Shown: one piece after another, positions 35,740 to 49,623 of the stretch | Layout of the letters: each line of letters opens with the position of its first letter | Position numbering within the stretch: the first letter of the stretch is position 1 | Assembly: GCF_040054535.1 (NCBI RefSeq) | Contig: NC_090796.1 | Coordinates: forward strand, 15,837,501 to 15,901,500 | Length of the DNA stretch: 64,000 nucleotides | Direction: 5' to 3' | Source of the DNA: Antennarius striatus | Lineage: Eukaryota > Chordata > Actinopteri > Lophiiformes > Antennariidae | The notes under the pieces: model-generated | Database searches by the model: none | Seen by the model: only the letters and a program-made list of their open reading frames with translations | Told to the model about the DNA's origin: nothing | Translations under genes and position numbers: made by a program

Positions 35740-38700
35740 TCAGTTTCTCTCAATTTGCTCAATGTCGAGTTCTCCTCCGAGCTGATACACGTCCTTCCTC
35801 ATGCTACATAGCCCCGCCCAGAGAGGCTCGCTGTCTTTGCCGTTGGTCACCTCCGGCGTCAGGTCGCCGCAGTCTGAGGAGTTCCAGTCCGCCTCTTCGA
35901 TGGTGGGGTCGGACAAGACATTTCTTGGGATCTCGCCCTCTTTGGTCCGAGGTTGGAAGTCGTCCTCTGGGTCGGGTCGGTTTGCGGAGACATTGTCAGT
36001 GTTGCACTGATCCGTGTTCCGGAGGATGACGAAGGCCTGGCTGGACTCGTAGTCATCTTCACCTGTGATTCCGGGACAGCTAAGGCTGTGGAAATTCCGG
36101 AGTTTCTGTGGAAGGACAGACATGTCATTATTTTTGGACGTTTACGTCTAACTATGTAAGTCATAGTCCTTCATTTCAAACTGGAGCAACCCGTGGTTGG
36201 ATGCGTGGGACGATGCCATCTGACGTCCTGCTTAAACCCAGGCAGCAAGTGGCCCGATACCCAGAGGGCAGACATCACTGTTAGCCTTTTGACTCTGTCG
36301 GGCATTGACTGGCACGGCACAAAGACCTCATACATCTGGGCAAAAGCTGGAATCTTCCACAGGCAAATCCACATGTGCCAGCACTGCTGCAGGCAAGTCC
36401 GGCGACAGCTGTGGGGGCTTTATAGCAGGGGCTTATCCAATCTGTACAGCTAATGTGGAGAGGGCCGGACAGCTGCCTCATGCCTGACCACTGGGTGTTA
36501 GGCCAGAAAGACACATGAGAATAGGGCCTCTGTAAAACCGTCTGTCACTTGTGTGCTTATGTAAAGGCTTAATAACCATGAGACTGTTGGGGATACCGCA
36601 CACGGCCAAGTGTGTGAACTGCAGCTGCAGAGAAGTGAGAGATTAATGGCTTTTTATGGTGCTAGGTTGTCCTCTACCTGCTTAGCAGTTCATTCTCACA
36701 TTAGAGGAGCTGGAGCCCAAAGATATTTGCTGTTTCATTGCTTTGAATGGCCAAACAACCCATGCATGGATATTTAAATTAAAGACAAACAGATGACATT
36801 GTCATGAACTCAATACGGGATATTTAGCTGGAACATTTAAGAGGTTCATGGCTGACCACAGTGCTTAAGAGTCAAGTTGTTAGAGCTCTGAATAATGTGG
36901 AAAAGGTGAAATTGTGATCCACCTCTTTGACCTACCAGCAGTGAGAAAGCTCTTTGCTCCAGGCAGCAGTTGATCAAACAGGGTCCTGCTGTTTTTCTTG
37001 GCTCTGGTCAAGCAGGAACATTTGTCAGCACCGGGCCAGCGCCATATTGCTGCCTTCTGCATTAGCACTCCGTCCTGAGTCGCAGGCTTCTTGCCCAGAA
37101 CGTGGGACCAAACCGATAAGACCATGAGTGTGCATTAAACGAAACTCAAACACCGAAAGAAGGAAAGCTGCAACTTCCAACAACTTCTGCTGAACGAGTT
37201 CAATAACTTTAATGTCCTCGTCCAACTTCCTGCGTGGAGAAGAGGCCAGATAGTCTCCTCATCCATACTGACCTTGACTCTCCATCAATAAAGGCTGATC
37301 AATAGCTCATGAGGCAGTCGTGGCAGCGATCCACCCACTGAGCTGAATTTACAGGAATCAATATCTCTTTACCAACACGCATCTCCCCTGTGCAACGATC
37401 CATAACCTCTGCCGCAGCCGCTCTCCTTCCCGTCGTTCACTGAGGTGCAGAGGGTGAAAACGACACCGCCGCGGACACACCGCCACCAAGATGTGAACAG
37501 TAAGGTGACTTTGAGCAGTGTGACGCATGTCAAGCACGATAAAGAGTTTAGTTTAGCAAGTTTAGTCTATGATGACGTGTAAGGCTGGCGTGAAATCAGA
37601 ATTTCCCAACTTCCCTTAAAATTGGGAGATGAACTTATGAACCAGTTTCCACAAAGCTTAAGATAACCGAATCGATCAGCCTTGGTAAAGGTATTCAACT
37701 GGATTGTGAAAAATTGACTTTGACAGATTTAAACTTTAAAAGATGAAACACTAGCCAGGAAAGCTCCCAGGACATTCTGGTGCTGTTCTAGAGGTACAAA
37801 CACTCCTAAAACAGTCTGGATGGAACTTTGAGGAGGGGTGGGACAAGCTAGCCAAACATTGGCATGTTCATCCTGGAGTTGGCATGCGTTCTAATGAGCA
37901 TGATTCTAGTTAAGTTTGTTTTGCTGATTAAATTACAGCCTTAGGTGTAACCCAAGGAGAAGGAGGCAGAGTGTGAGTAACCCCTAACAGTATGCATGAA
38001 GAAAATAGAACTATTACTTAAAAGGCCACCAGATGAAGAGAAATGAAAGAGAAGAAAGGCCGTGTGACCTAAAAACCCTTCATTCCTTCCACCTGAGCTG
38101 TAAACTGACTCCAGCAGAGCACAAACAGCACAACAGGTCCAATCCTCTCAATCTGGGCACAAACACAGTTCTGTCACACAAGATGTGAAATGGCTGATCG
38201 TTTATCTGAAACACCTGCTATGATAAAATCATTCCACTCTTCATTTTTACAGTGCATTAGCACACCCTCGTAATGGAATGTGACCCACAAGGCCTGCATG
38301 AGTGAATAACGGCCTTCATTTGATGACAGTGCCTGCAGAAACACTTGGAGGTGTGCGCAGCTAGAACAGACACAATGGTATAACCGCTGTCAACTATAAA
38401 TAGAAGGTGATCGTGAGACTGATAAAGACCTGGCTTCAAGCTGGAACAAGTATTTCCTGAAGGGTTCTGCTGTCTAGAGCCCGGATGGTGGACTTTGGGT
38501 CGTGGTTGTGGGAAGTTAAAACCAACATAAACGGGTCGAAGGCTGTAGGAAATGATGATGATGGAAATCCAGGATGAAAAACTACAATCTGTGTCAATTT
38601 GTGTTCAGATCTGCTGCATTATCCTGATTCTATCTGAAAGTAACTCCAAACACCCACCTGGGTCATCTTGGCCAGGTCCAGTGAAGGCCTCTGTTTGTGC

Positions 38701-41152
38701 GAGTCAGCCGGTCTTCTGCGTTTCATGCCAATCTTCTTTTCATTGAGGACGCACGGCTGCGAGCGACTGCGTGCGAGCCCTCCCTGCACACCCCGGCGCT
38801 CCAGCTCTGGGGTGGAGTCAGGCGAGCTGGGTGGCGAGGGTCCACGAGGCTCAGGGAAGCAGATCTGTTCGTGAGAGAGGTAGAGGGGCTGCGTCGGGTG
38901 CTCGGCGGACGGGGGCGTGGAAGAGGAAGGTGTCGGGCAGGTGAAGGCGGACGGGCAGGGGTGGCGCTGGGCGAAGCAGGGCAGTTCCAGGGTGTTGGAG
39001 CGGGCGGGCAGGCTGAAGCTGGAGCTGCGCTGCATGAGCGGGAAGCCAAGCTGCGCATTCCCGACGCCACTTCCGCGCTGGACGCTGCCCCCACTGTGGC
39101 ACCTCCTCTTCTCCACCATCGTCCAGACCCGAGAGCTTTGAGGGCGCCAGGTGGAACGCCAACCACCGAGCTCGTCGGAGCAAGACAGGGACCGGCACTG
39201 CCGTTTGCTGGGGGGCGCGTTGGAGTGTGAGGACGCCGCCTCAGTCAGGCTGAGGTCTTTCAACAAGCTGGTGATTGTGCTTGAAGTGGAGCCAACATCC
39301 CAATCCCAGTGGGCTGAACTTTTGTGCACCTCAGGCAGGACGTCCCACAGGTTCTCCAAGCTGGTTCCAACTGGCCTCTGCTGTATTTGACCCAACTCTC
39401 GCCACCGGCTTGTCTCTGCAGCAAGACACCAGATTCATATTACATTAAATAACCTTTAAGATTCTCACCTAAAATATAAGAAGCCACTGAAATCACTTTT
39501 GTCATTTACACTTTGTTTCAGGCTAGACAAAAGCAAAACCTGCAGTGGCTGAAGTTGGTATTAACTTCCTGCTTTTCAAATTTAAATTTTCATACCGGAG
39601 GTTTGCTGCATTGATATTAAAACCTGATGCGCAAACTTCTTCTAGAAGAACAGTTCACACAGGAAATGCTAAAAAAACAAACAAACTTTTGCTTAGTGCC
39701 GAGGTTAGGTGTGGCGGCCTCGACACAGAACGCACCCATGACGTGGCCTCTGGTCTCTGTCTGTGTACTCTGTATTGACACTACTCATCGCTTTGTATAA
39801 TTGGCACTAAAAATAAATCCTGTCCTCCAGGCGCTGTTTCGGTGTCAGACTGAATGCACGGCTGATCTGGGACGAGAGCCCAGCATCTAACCGACTCCAG
39901 CACACCTCGTCTCTACTGTAGCATGGCGTGATTAAACATCAATAACCCATCAAACATCCCAACGCATCGTTTGGGTTTTTTTTTCTTTTAACAACAGCTC
40001 CCCATCTGTCGCTGCTGATCGACTGCTCCAGCGCCATTGGCTAGCGCGGCGGGGGAGCTCTTGTTATTACCACAACAGAAACTCTCCAGGAGAGCTGAAC
40101 GGGTCGGTCGACTCTGACTTTAACGTCTCAACGTCAAACATCTTTTCTTCTCCGCTGCGTACAAAATCCCCAGAATACCGATCTACAGTGGTACATTGAA
40201 GCATTCAGGAGTGCCATAAGATTCCTACTGATGAATAAGCTGCAAACGCACAGGTACAGAAGTATTCATCTTGGCAGAAACACCTGTCAGACATGTTTCA
40301 CATGACGCTGTGTGACCATCGCCCGGGTGCAGCATAGGTCGGTATGCTGTCGGGGATTTCTCCACGAGAACACTGTCGTAAAAACCTCTGGAAGTACAAG
40401 TTATCTTGTTCTGCTTTTGATTGGTACGATAATACGGTACGGTTTCAAATCTAGACTTTAAAGTGACACATATCAACCTCATGTGTTTTAATGCGTATAA
40501 AGATGAGCCTCACCCGTGAGTCCACAAGAGAAAAGTGCCGTCCCCTGGCTCATGGTCTGCGTCTGGAACTGAAGAGCAAAAAACATGAACATTTTTAAAA
40601 CTGACTTCTGTACATGTTTAGTGTCCTTTTAAATTACATGAAAATGATAAATTTCCAAAAGACTGTTCTCAATATTTTGAGGAGTGGTTCTTCTATAAAT
40701 GCCCCTGATTGATGCACTGCGTCGGAGCTCGATGACTTCATTTCACGTGGCTGAGAGGCCAAAGGAGGTTTCTACCGCATGCACGCTGATTAGAAAATGA
40801 GTCCGAGTCGCTGGGCTAGTGGAACAGAAATCCTCCATTGTGTTCTTGAGTGAAGTAAATGGAACACGGAGGATTCTAGAGCAGATGACACATGCCCTAC
40901 TGATAGCAGTTGGCAGCTGTTATGATGCAATTACCAGTAATGGTAACACAAACATCCCTTATTCCCAGTCTTCGACATCCAAACATTTCTTTTTTTGACA
41001 TCACTTCCTGACATTCTGTCAGGAAACACTTGTGAAACACATTTCAAACACGTTGGAAGAAAACAAGCTCTCACCGGGCCCAAATCTGTGCTTTTGGATG
41101 TTACATCGTCGGCGCCCTTCTTTTCCAGTGTTTTCTTGTAAATGATCACCAT
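35740..41152 (-). CDS. fam53b: FAM53B (simplet), nuclear regulator
   Basis: FAM53 proteins act in the nucleus; FAM53B is reported to promote beta-catenin nuclear entry and cell proliferation. Four coding exons join in phase: 41075-41152, 40514-40568, 38658-39415 and 35740-36105. They give 1257 nt and 418 aa (human about 422). Recognisable blocks are MSQGTALFSCG (exon 2), APPSKRQCRSLSCSDE, EKRRCHSGGSVQR and MQRSSSFSLP, the 14-3-3-like RSRSQPCVLNEKK, the basic KRRRP nuclear signal, RPSLDLAKM (exon 3) and the C-terminus GELDIEQIERN (exon 4). The ATG at 41152 is preferred because human FAM53B also begins near MV; an in-frame ATG at 41164 would add four residues. Leader exons lie upstream. Confidence 0.93.
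36106..38657 (-). other. FAM53B intron 3
   Basis: Intron with donor CAG|GTGGGTG at 38657 and acceptor CCTTCCACAG before 36105. No other gene is recognised in it. Confidence 0.7.
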
Positions 41153-41174
41153 GGCAATGCACATCCTTGTCCTA

Positions 41175-44100
41175 TGGCGTTCAGGTGAGGGGAAGAGAAG
41201 CTGGCGACCATCTTGGCGAGCGTGTAGCGAGTGGGTTGGTTTCTCATGAACTTAAGACAGCAACCCTGGACTCCTTCAGGAATGTGTTTCAACCCTGAGC
41301 GGACACACAAAGATGAGCACCGGATTAGAATTCAGCACATTTCTGACATTCTGTCGACCATATAAGCAGAGAACAATTTGGAGGGATCGGAGGGTTCAGA
41401 TCCCCTGGATGAAAGCTCCCAAACACACTGGCTGCAGGCATTACAGCCGATGTGCTCTCAAGGTGATGCTCGGCTGCAAATGTGTCAAAAGAATTGTGTT
41501 GTTTCCAACGGTTAAAATCGATTTCTAAATGCAACACGATTTCTAAATGCAACAACAGGCTGAACTGTTGCCATGTGGTCTGAGAAATGTCAATGCTATT
41601 GATACCTGTGTGAATCCAAGCAGTCATCCTCCTTCCACGCCTACAGGCATCGAGAACATGATATTCAAAGGGACGTAGATTTGGTGGACTTATCCATTGA
41701 ACCCTCAAGGTCACCTGACATGCGTGAAAAGAGCATGTAGCCGTCGGCGGGTTCAGAATAGGAAGAGAATGACCTCTTACCTGGTCACATATGTCATCAC
41801 CCATGTTTGTGTTTGTCTGCAGGGATTCTCAAAAGTTTGGCATGGAGATAAAGCTTGTTTTTTATAGTTTATTGAGCGTTTTTTTTGTTTAAACATTTCC
41901 ATAAATATTATTTTTGCAAGTTAATCCGTGTGCAGGAAGTCATGCAAAGTTAAAAAGCTTTGAGGTTTTAGTGGCTCTGCTGTTTCATCATTCCGTTCAT
42001 GTGAAAAACTGCAAGAGTTTCCTCCAAGTGTTCCACACTAGAGCGCATGAGGAGGAATAGAGCAAAGTCAAAGTTGTGTAATTGAATACTCAGGGGCTGG
42101 CTGGGAATAGCTGACCTTGCGGTTATCAAAACAACCCTCTTCACATTAGTGCTGCACCACGGTTACAGTAAAACAGCTGATTGGCCACTGATGCAAATCT
42201 ATATAATGGTCGCTGTGCATTTTTCTTTTTACTACCACCAAATCGGTTCCACTTCTACACACCGGTAGGGAGGTTGAAACCCAGTGGATGTGAGACAGTC
42301 GTAGGATGCCTGCAAGGTCAGAGCGTTTGAATGACGGAACAACTGTGAAGGGAAGGGGGGGGGGGTCAGAGAGAGACAGTGTACGTGAAACAAAAGAGGA
42401 CTCTGTGCAGAAGATGGGACACCGTGGGAAACAAAAGAAGCGACATCAGTTTGTGGCAGTGTTTGTGGGGAGTAGGGAGGGGGGCATCACAAGACCCTGA
42501 GAGAGCTGACATAATGGAGATGGTGTTTGCACTCGGCATATGATTTCCATTACGAACACTTAGCATGTCGGGGTAAACAACTTAAACACAGAAGAGCTCC
42601 AGGAGAATACAGTTCAAGGACATGTGGCAGATTGAATTTGTGGCCTCGGAGCTGATCAAAGCTCCAAAGCTGGACGAGGTCAGGCCAGCTTACGCTGTGC
42701 GTGACCACGAACCACACAGATCTGAGTTCAGCAGCACAGATAACTAAAGACAAGCAGGGGTGGAGGAAACTGTTGTTTGTATACTACCAGTAATGACTCT
42801 GTGATGGATGGCGTTGGCTCCAACACAAAAAACCTCGCCCAAAGAAACTCAATTAGCCAAGACAAGAAAAACTCCTTAACATGATGTTTACGCAAACAAA
42901 AACGGCACACAAGCCCTTTTTCGTTCCCTGGGAAGATGGAAAAAGTACTTTAGCCTTCAGTTAAACTATTTATCACCATTCTCATTCTCAGACGTTATAT
43001 TTTCATCCCGTAAATCGGAGCCAAGTGCTTTAAATGGGCGAGGTTTATAGAGTAATTAAAAAAATTCCTCCGCTCCGTGACATAATTTGAACACACATTT
43101 ATAAAAGCTGAACTGAGCCCCATGGCTTTAGAAAGGTATTTGTGTTGGTGACAGTTTGTGAAAGGAGAACATGCTGAGGAACACAAAGAGCAGCCTCTGT
43201 TTTCCTGCAAAGAATAACCAATAAAGTGCATATAGGAGCTGTAAAAGACTGTAATTCCCAACGCTAAGTAGATGCACCCGTCCTCCAGCAATCATCTGTC
43301 AAATGAGGCATCTAGAAGTTCCTTCCAAGGAGTGCCATTCCCTTTCTGACATCTTAACTTCAATCACCTCCAAGATGCTGCTGTTATCTGTAATCAGTGG
43401 GAGCCTCCATGGTTCTGCAGCCCGATAGCTCTTTATCTGCTCAGGGGCAGCAACCGCCATGACAACTGAGAAGTCTAATCTCTAAGGGGAAGAATGCTGC
43501 AGAACGTTTCCCTCAGACCTGCTTTTCCATTTCATGCAATTAGGCTGCTGACTTTCCGCGACAAAATCTTGCAGCGACAGTGGCCTTCCTGAGCTCGTGC
43601 GGCAGTGCAGACTTTGGATGCGGCGACGGAACGCCGCGCTTCCTTTGCGGTCGCCGAAAGCCTTTTCGACCGTCGCTACTTTTGGGGCGTCAGAAATAGC
43701 GAGCTATTTCTCAGCTTTAAGGAGCGCTAGATAAGACAAGACAGGAAACCACATTGTCGAATGGGCATGCGACGAAGCAGAGGTCTGCCTCGGCATCGAT
43801 ATTTCTGTATTTTTATCAACTTTATTGTAGATAATTTATAACGACTAGAGGCTGTCAGCACTCAATAGACGTCTAAACTGTGCTTACTCATGAAAGCTGT
43901 TTCCTAATTAGAACAGCTTTTCCATACATTGCTCAGACTGTAATCCCACTGGTTAGGCCAACATTACATAAGGATTTGGCAGCTTTGTGTCTGACAATTA
44001 GAGCTAATACTAATCCATTTTATAGCACTTGGACAGTTGGCAGAAAACAACCCTGTTTGGTATCATCGCTGCACATTGCATAGGTTGCTGGACAACACAT

Positions 44101-46714
44101 TAGTCAACTGTGTGGAAGTTTATCACATGTTCTTTTATTAACGCTTTACAGCACACGTATAAACTGAGAGGCTGCAATGTCGAGATGAATTTCCAGACAC
44201 CCTCCCGCGTGTATACAGCAGTCAGATCTGTGTCCTGCGCATTCCCAACAATCCCAGGATTGTGGCCGCGTCAGTAATCCGAGCATCTGCTGAGCACCAG
44301 ACAGCCCAACTTGAAACCTGAGGGATTTATCCTCTTCATCGCTCCGATCTCCTGTGAAGGGAATGCTGCTAAACAGCCTGGCTACCACTTCCACAAAGAA
44401 TAATAAATCTATGTTCCTAAAAAACCGGATTCCCTCTGAGTTATTGGCTCCGGTGGCCTACTTCTTTGAGCTGCAAGGATTGTGCAAGATCCATATTTGG
44501 ACTCAGCAGTTTCTCATCATAATAGTGGGTGTGTTAAAAGTGCACTTTATGAAAGGCAGAAAAACAAGTAGCGCTTATGAAAACCAGATAATTGAATGAA
44601 ATTTTGGCTAGCATGTTTTTTCTTTCTCGCTACGAAAATTCACTTTGTTTTTTTTTTTCTGGTTTTGTTCTTCATTCTGCGCCACAAAAGGCAGGTGCCA
44701 CAGAGTTTTGACATGGCTGACTGGCTGCAAAGAAGTTTATGAAACTCATTGTGGGGTGCGGGGCTAGCCCCGCAGCTGTCTGCATGTTCACAGAAATTAG
44801 GCGATGTCAAACAGGAGGCACACTCTACATGTAAAGCAGCGAGTGAATAGTCAGAAATGAGCATGGCTGTGAGGCCTCAATAGTGGTAGTTATCAGGCTC
44901 ACTTGAAGGCCTGGGGTACAGCCAAGGTCTCACAAGCATGCAGCTGCCCACTTACCATAAACACAAAGGCTCAGCATGGCTATGCACGGCAGCCAAGCAG
45001 GCCTGCGTTTTAAAGCAGGCCTGCTGTTTAATTATCTCATACATAATCACTTGCACTGTATACATTTGTCCAGAACAAGATCTTTGTTGAGCTCTGTAAT
45101 CGAGGCTTCACCACACCTGTCCCAAGTTGAAGAGAAATGTCCATTTGAAAGCTAAATCTTGAATCACAAAGGCTTGTGGACACCCTTCTGCTTCAGTGTC
45201 ATTATAATGCTGCTTGTTAATAGTTTTAGTAAGAATTAAAGATGGAGGACTCATTTCAGTACTGAATTTTGAACTGACCATACGCACGAGTTTTTCCAGA
45301 TGAGTATATTCAGAAAAATGTCATCATAAAGGGGGGCATACACAGGATCTGAGACAGCCGTCAAATGCTGTCTAAATATTTTTAGTGACATGAAAAGGAA
45401 AGAGGAATCATCTGCACGCTCAGATAGGCGGCCTCTTTTGTGCTAAAACTGTTCAACAGTTTTTCAAACGAGCTTGCCAGCCCTCCAGGTGTACGCCTCC
45501 AGTTCCAGAGGAAAAGGCCCTGAAAACTGAGCTGGTCCAAGCAACAAGCACAAATAGTCCCTTAAACCCCTTTTCCAAAATCCCTCATGAAAGGGAAATG
45601 AGTTTGGCAAAGAAAACCGGTGTGACGGGAGCTCGGAGAATGTTACACACAGACTACAGAGCAAACAGGATTTTGAACTCAACAGAAAGGCCAAAAGCGA
45701 TTCATGGTAAAATATCAAGTGTGGATGTTAAAAATAAATAAACGGTGCATCTGCAGCCTAAGAGAAACTCGTATTTTCCCCTGTTAACGTAGAATTTAGG
45801 CATTCACACCCCATTGAAGCAATTCAGGTGTAACTGGCTCTTGTTCTTTCTCCAGAAGAGCATTTAAGGGACAGAACATGTTGGATTGTGTGTCAATCAG
45901 GCCTCTCATACCTGAGGGTAGGGTTGGCTGGATAAGGATAAAACAACATTCCACTGTAAGAGCACAAACTGTAACCAGAAAGTGGGTCGGAGATGGACTT
46001 AAATGACACCAATGCCAAATTATACTGCACAGTCAGGTAGAACTGTATGTAAAAACTTTAAAATATGAAGGCCCAGTGAATTCATTAACTCTCCCATCCT
46101 GTTTGCATGAGTGGAAATCTACTGGTACTTTAAAGATGTAAATATTTAAAGAAAGTGAAATCACACAAAATACTTACAAAAAAATAATTTGATTAATCAT
46201 CTTTAGCAATTTTCATGATAAATATGGTCACTTTGTCAGCTAGTGTTTGTATCAGTTGACACCAATGCAAAGTTTCTGTGCTCACGCTGCAGATGAATGG
46301 GTGACATGAACATTAGTTAATGATCAGCGTTTATTCAAGACACCTTTTATTTGAACGTGTTAAACATCACGTTTCCAACAACCTATCACCCTGTTGTGTT
46401 ACTATCAACACATTACATGTGGTGACACACATATTAGCGAATCATTGAACATACTAAGGTGCATTTATGTAAGTAATGCCCCAGAAAAACCAGCCAAAAG
46501 CACAAGCTGTACAGATGAGGTAAAGTTGCTAAACTAGCTATTTATAGTATGTGGACTTTCATCATGATTATTCTTACGAGGCACCTTTAATTAAACATGT
46601 CATCATAAAATAACGCATAAAACAAAAGGGGACCAAGCATTGATTACACTTTTCAACTAGCTAGCAAAGTTAGCTAGCACGTTAAACTTATTTAACCAAA
46701 AAGTTGTCACTCAC
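41175..46714 (-). other. FAM53B leader intron
   Basis: This probable 5.5-kb intron lies between a non-coding first exon (donor at 46714) and the exon with the start codon (acceptor at about 41175, after a CTTCTCTTCCCC tract). Open frames such as 41325-41804 minus show no family resemblance. A complex segment at about 43340-43580 could be regulatory. Confidence 0.45.
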
Positions 46715-46960
46715 AAGCATCACGGGGCGCATGTCGGGACTCCCCAAACGACACCGGACGGCTCGTCAACGTCGCTGGATCATTTTTACTTGGGTTTCGG
46801 GACAAATCATCTGGTGGTGCGGGGGAGGGAGGGGGGAAGCCACGGCCGCGCACGTCCCGCTCCAGGCAGCTCACACAAACTTCTACTCCACTCAACTACT
46901 GTACGGGCGCACGCTCACGCCTGTGACAACAGTCCTGGACCGTACCATTTAACAGGGGTG
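46715..46960 (-). promoter_or_regulatory. fam53b: FAM53B promoter and non-coding first exon
   Basis: A GC- and CpG-rich island stands out from AT-rich surroundings. On the minus strand it ends in a strong splice donor (GCTT|GTGAGTGAC, exon end 46715). Its position upstream of FAM53B suggests the transcription start and leader exon. No conserved reading frame is evident. Confidence 0.5.
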
Positions 46961-49300
46961 CCGGACGAACGCAATTTTATTTGTTCTGAAAAGATTTAAA
47001 GATATTAGTTAATCCTCATGTATTATTTTGCTTGTTTAGAGTACTTTATTAGATTTAATTGTTGTTTATCTGGGCAAAAAAAAATGGAATATTAGTCTAT
47101 GCAAGACCTCTTGTGAGAGGACCACCCCTACACTGGGAACTAGTGGTCTTATCCACCCTGCAGTGTAGAAAAGTAATCACAGTTTTGAGCTATGCATATA
47201 GACAAGACACTTTCACAATAAACAGAGGTGTAATTTCCCAACTGTGTGCGATTTAAATGCCAAACTTGGAGAGAAAGTAAAAATACCAGTGTAATAACAT
47301 CTACATCCAATAATAAACATTTATTACAAACAGATGTTAACTTTTAAGGAAGTGAATTCTGACTTCGGAATGATTATCAAGTGATAAAGTCACTTCTTTT
47401 GCTTAAACGCACTCATTGCACAATAATTACACACATGGACACTCAGTTGAATTGTACTTTCTGGTCATTCATGATGTATCCACCAAATATAAATCTGTTT
47501 TTGTAGTCATTTCCTTGAAATGTTTTGTGCTGACGAGATTTAAAAAAAAAAAAAAAGCATTTCACAAGACAAGACAGATATTAGAGATCTGCTTGTTTCC
47601 TTGACCGTCCTGTCTTGCAACACCTCCTTTTTTGAGAATAAGAGGCACTCCCAGTGAAGTGTGTAAGCACACGATGGCTGTACAATTGCTTTTAATATAT
47701 ATGCACATATCTTTAAATGTGTACACTGTGTAAATTGTTAGACATACTGTCAGAACCATAAAGATCTGAGAACTGATACCAGACAAATCATAATCATGTT
47801 ATGGAAAATTACGTACGCCAAAATCTCCACCAGTGCAAATATCAACAAGTTCTTATATTTTGTGGGGGCCTGGGGTTCATTCACTGGGCGTCAGAAGGGT
47901 GGGGGGCCCGAGCTCACCCCTGGCAGATACCATTGTTAATCAAGGAGTAACATCTGTTGTGTGCCACTAATCTCCCCCAGACTGTCCTCCTTGGTGTTAG
48001 ACTGTCTGCCTTTTGTGTTAAAGGGTATTGTGGATTTGTCTCATTCTGTGTAGGCTACAGTGCGGGGCGGATACAAGTTGTCTGTCTATCCAAAAAAACT
48101 TCTAAGGTCTTCTAGTGTGCAAGCAAACGTGGCGAAGCAAACTTGACATGCAGTCCTCTGTAGTACGAAAGGGCACAGATGAGTCATGAGCAATCAGATG
48201 ATCAAAACAACTTGCAGAGTTTTGCAGGTCAGCAAGTTTGTGTTGTGACAGTCTAAACCACAGGGGGCAGTATCTACTAACCAGAGGGCAGCACAAGTCC
48301 TTCTGGAGGGCTTGATTTAGGTGTTTCCAGTTATTTTGCTTTGACTTTTTCTGTTTTTGTAGCTAGGTTATAGCTAACAGTAAATAGGAATTGAGCCTGA
48401 AACACCCAGTGCATAGACCTCATGCTGTAGGCCATCTGTGGGTCACACTGGCTGCAGACAGATGGCTAAAGGACTCCTATTACAGGAGCTTCGTCCTCTC
48501 AACCTAAACGAACAGCTAATCTTCTACAGCCCTTACAAAACTGCCCATTTCAGGGTTTTCAAATTATCTGGTTTGTTTTCATCCCCACTTTTTAGTCCAT
48601 TTAGAATTTTATCTCTGGTCATCATGTGCAACCAAGTATAAAAAAAAAAAAAAAAAAAGTAGAGTCTGGTGTGCAAAATGTTTTTTAATGTGCAAGATTT
48701 TGTTTTAAACTGAGCGCAACCCCAACATAAATCTTTGAAAAGTCTGACCATGAGGGTGTCACTCGTGTAAAAGAAAAACACTGACACCATTTGTCAAAAT
48801 GCAGAAGTACAAGCATTCCTAAACAGAGGTTTTGTACTGTATCTTGTTGTTAAAATTCCTCTCTGGTGTTACTCAATGGGGATAGAGTAACTAGTCAGAA
48901 CATAAAAGGCGCATATGGCCTTCATTGAACTCCATCTAAATTTCACTGCTTCTCATCCATCCCACTAATCCTCGCCTATGTTTATAGCCAAGTTAATTGA
49001 ACTGGCACATCTCTGAGGATTTGTAGATCCCTTTCAAGGCTCCACAGAAACGTCTTTGCCAAAGCGTGCACATCGCTAAAACCTCCGCAGCATCTGGGAG
49101 AGGTGCAGCTGTTCTTTCAGTAACAATTCATGAGCGGCGGCGAGCGTGGCATTTCCAAAAACGCTTGTGTTCAGAAGAGATTTATTCTCCGTCTTTGATT
49201 CTGGCGATAGCACCAAGTAATAATGTCAGCGTCTTTTAGAAATGAAATAGCGGAGTGACCTTTGGAAGTCAAATCCTATTTGAACTACACTTAAGATAAT
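46961..49300. other. FAM53B-HPDL intergenic region
   Basis: AT-rich DNA with a poly-A run near 48640 and no recognisable gene. EEF1AKMT2 and ABRAXAS2, which as I recall lie between FAM53B and ZRANB1 in human, are not seen here. Confidence 0.5.
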
Positions 49301-49305
49301 CCATT

Positions 49306-49311
49306 TTTATT
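49306..49311 (-). terminator. hpdl: Candidate HPDL polyadenylation signal
   Basis: AATAAA on the minus strand (TTTATT on plus), about 315 bp beyond the stop. Another lies at 49181-49186. Which is used is unknown. Confidence 0.3.
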
Positions 49312-49623
49312 CGTCTTGCTCTTTTAGACCCTGGAGTATGAAATGATAGAGTTTAAAAGGATAAATTGGTGATTATTTCATCAGTAATTGAACAAGAACG
49401 TAATTGAAACTGAAATGAATAAAATCCATAAAGTACATCTTTTACAGTAACTGATATTTCAGGTTCAAAACATGATGCACTGCTAACCAGGAATGGCTTC
49501 TGTACTGTAACATTTCATTCAAAAGCTACCATCATTTTCCACAATACAATAATCCCATTCTCACAAATAAATAAAGCGGTAAGACCTTAAATAGCCTCGG
49601 TACAAAATGTTTGTTCTGAGCAG

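Noticed and set aside
38697-39230. Long plus-strand open frame of 177 codons, plus antisense companions nearby
   Set aside because: It lies opposite FAM53B exon 3 and is an artefact of the GC-rich, Ser/Pro-rich coding sequence on the minus strand.
41325-41804. 159-codon minus-strand open frame in the FAM53B leader intron
   Set aside because: No family resemblance and contains an internal imperfect duplication (FHLEIVLHLEI-like) from repeated sequence. It could not be linked to FAM53B exons.
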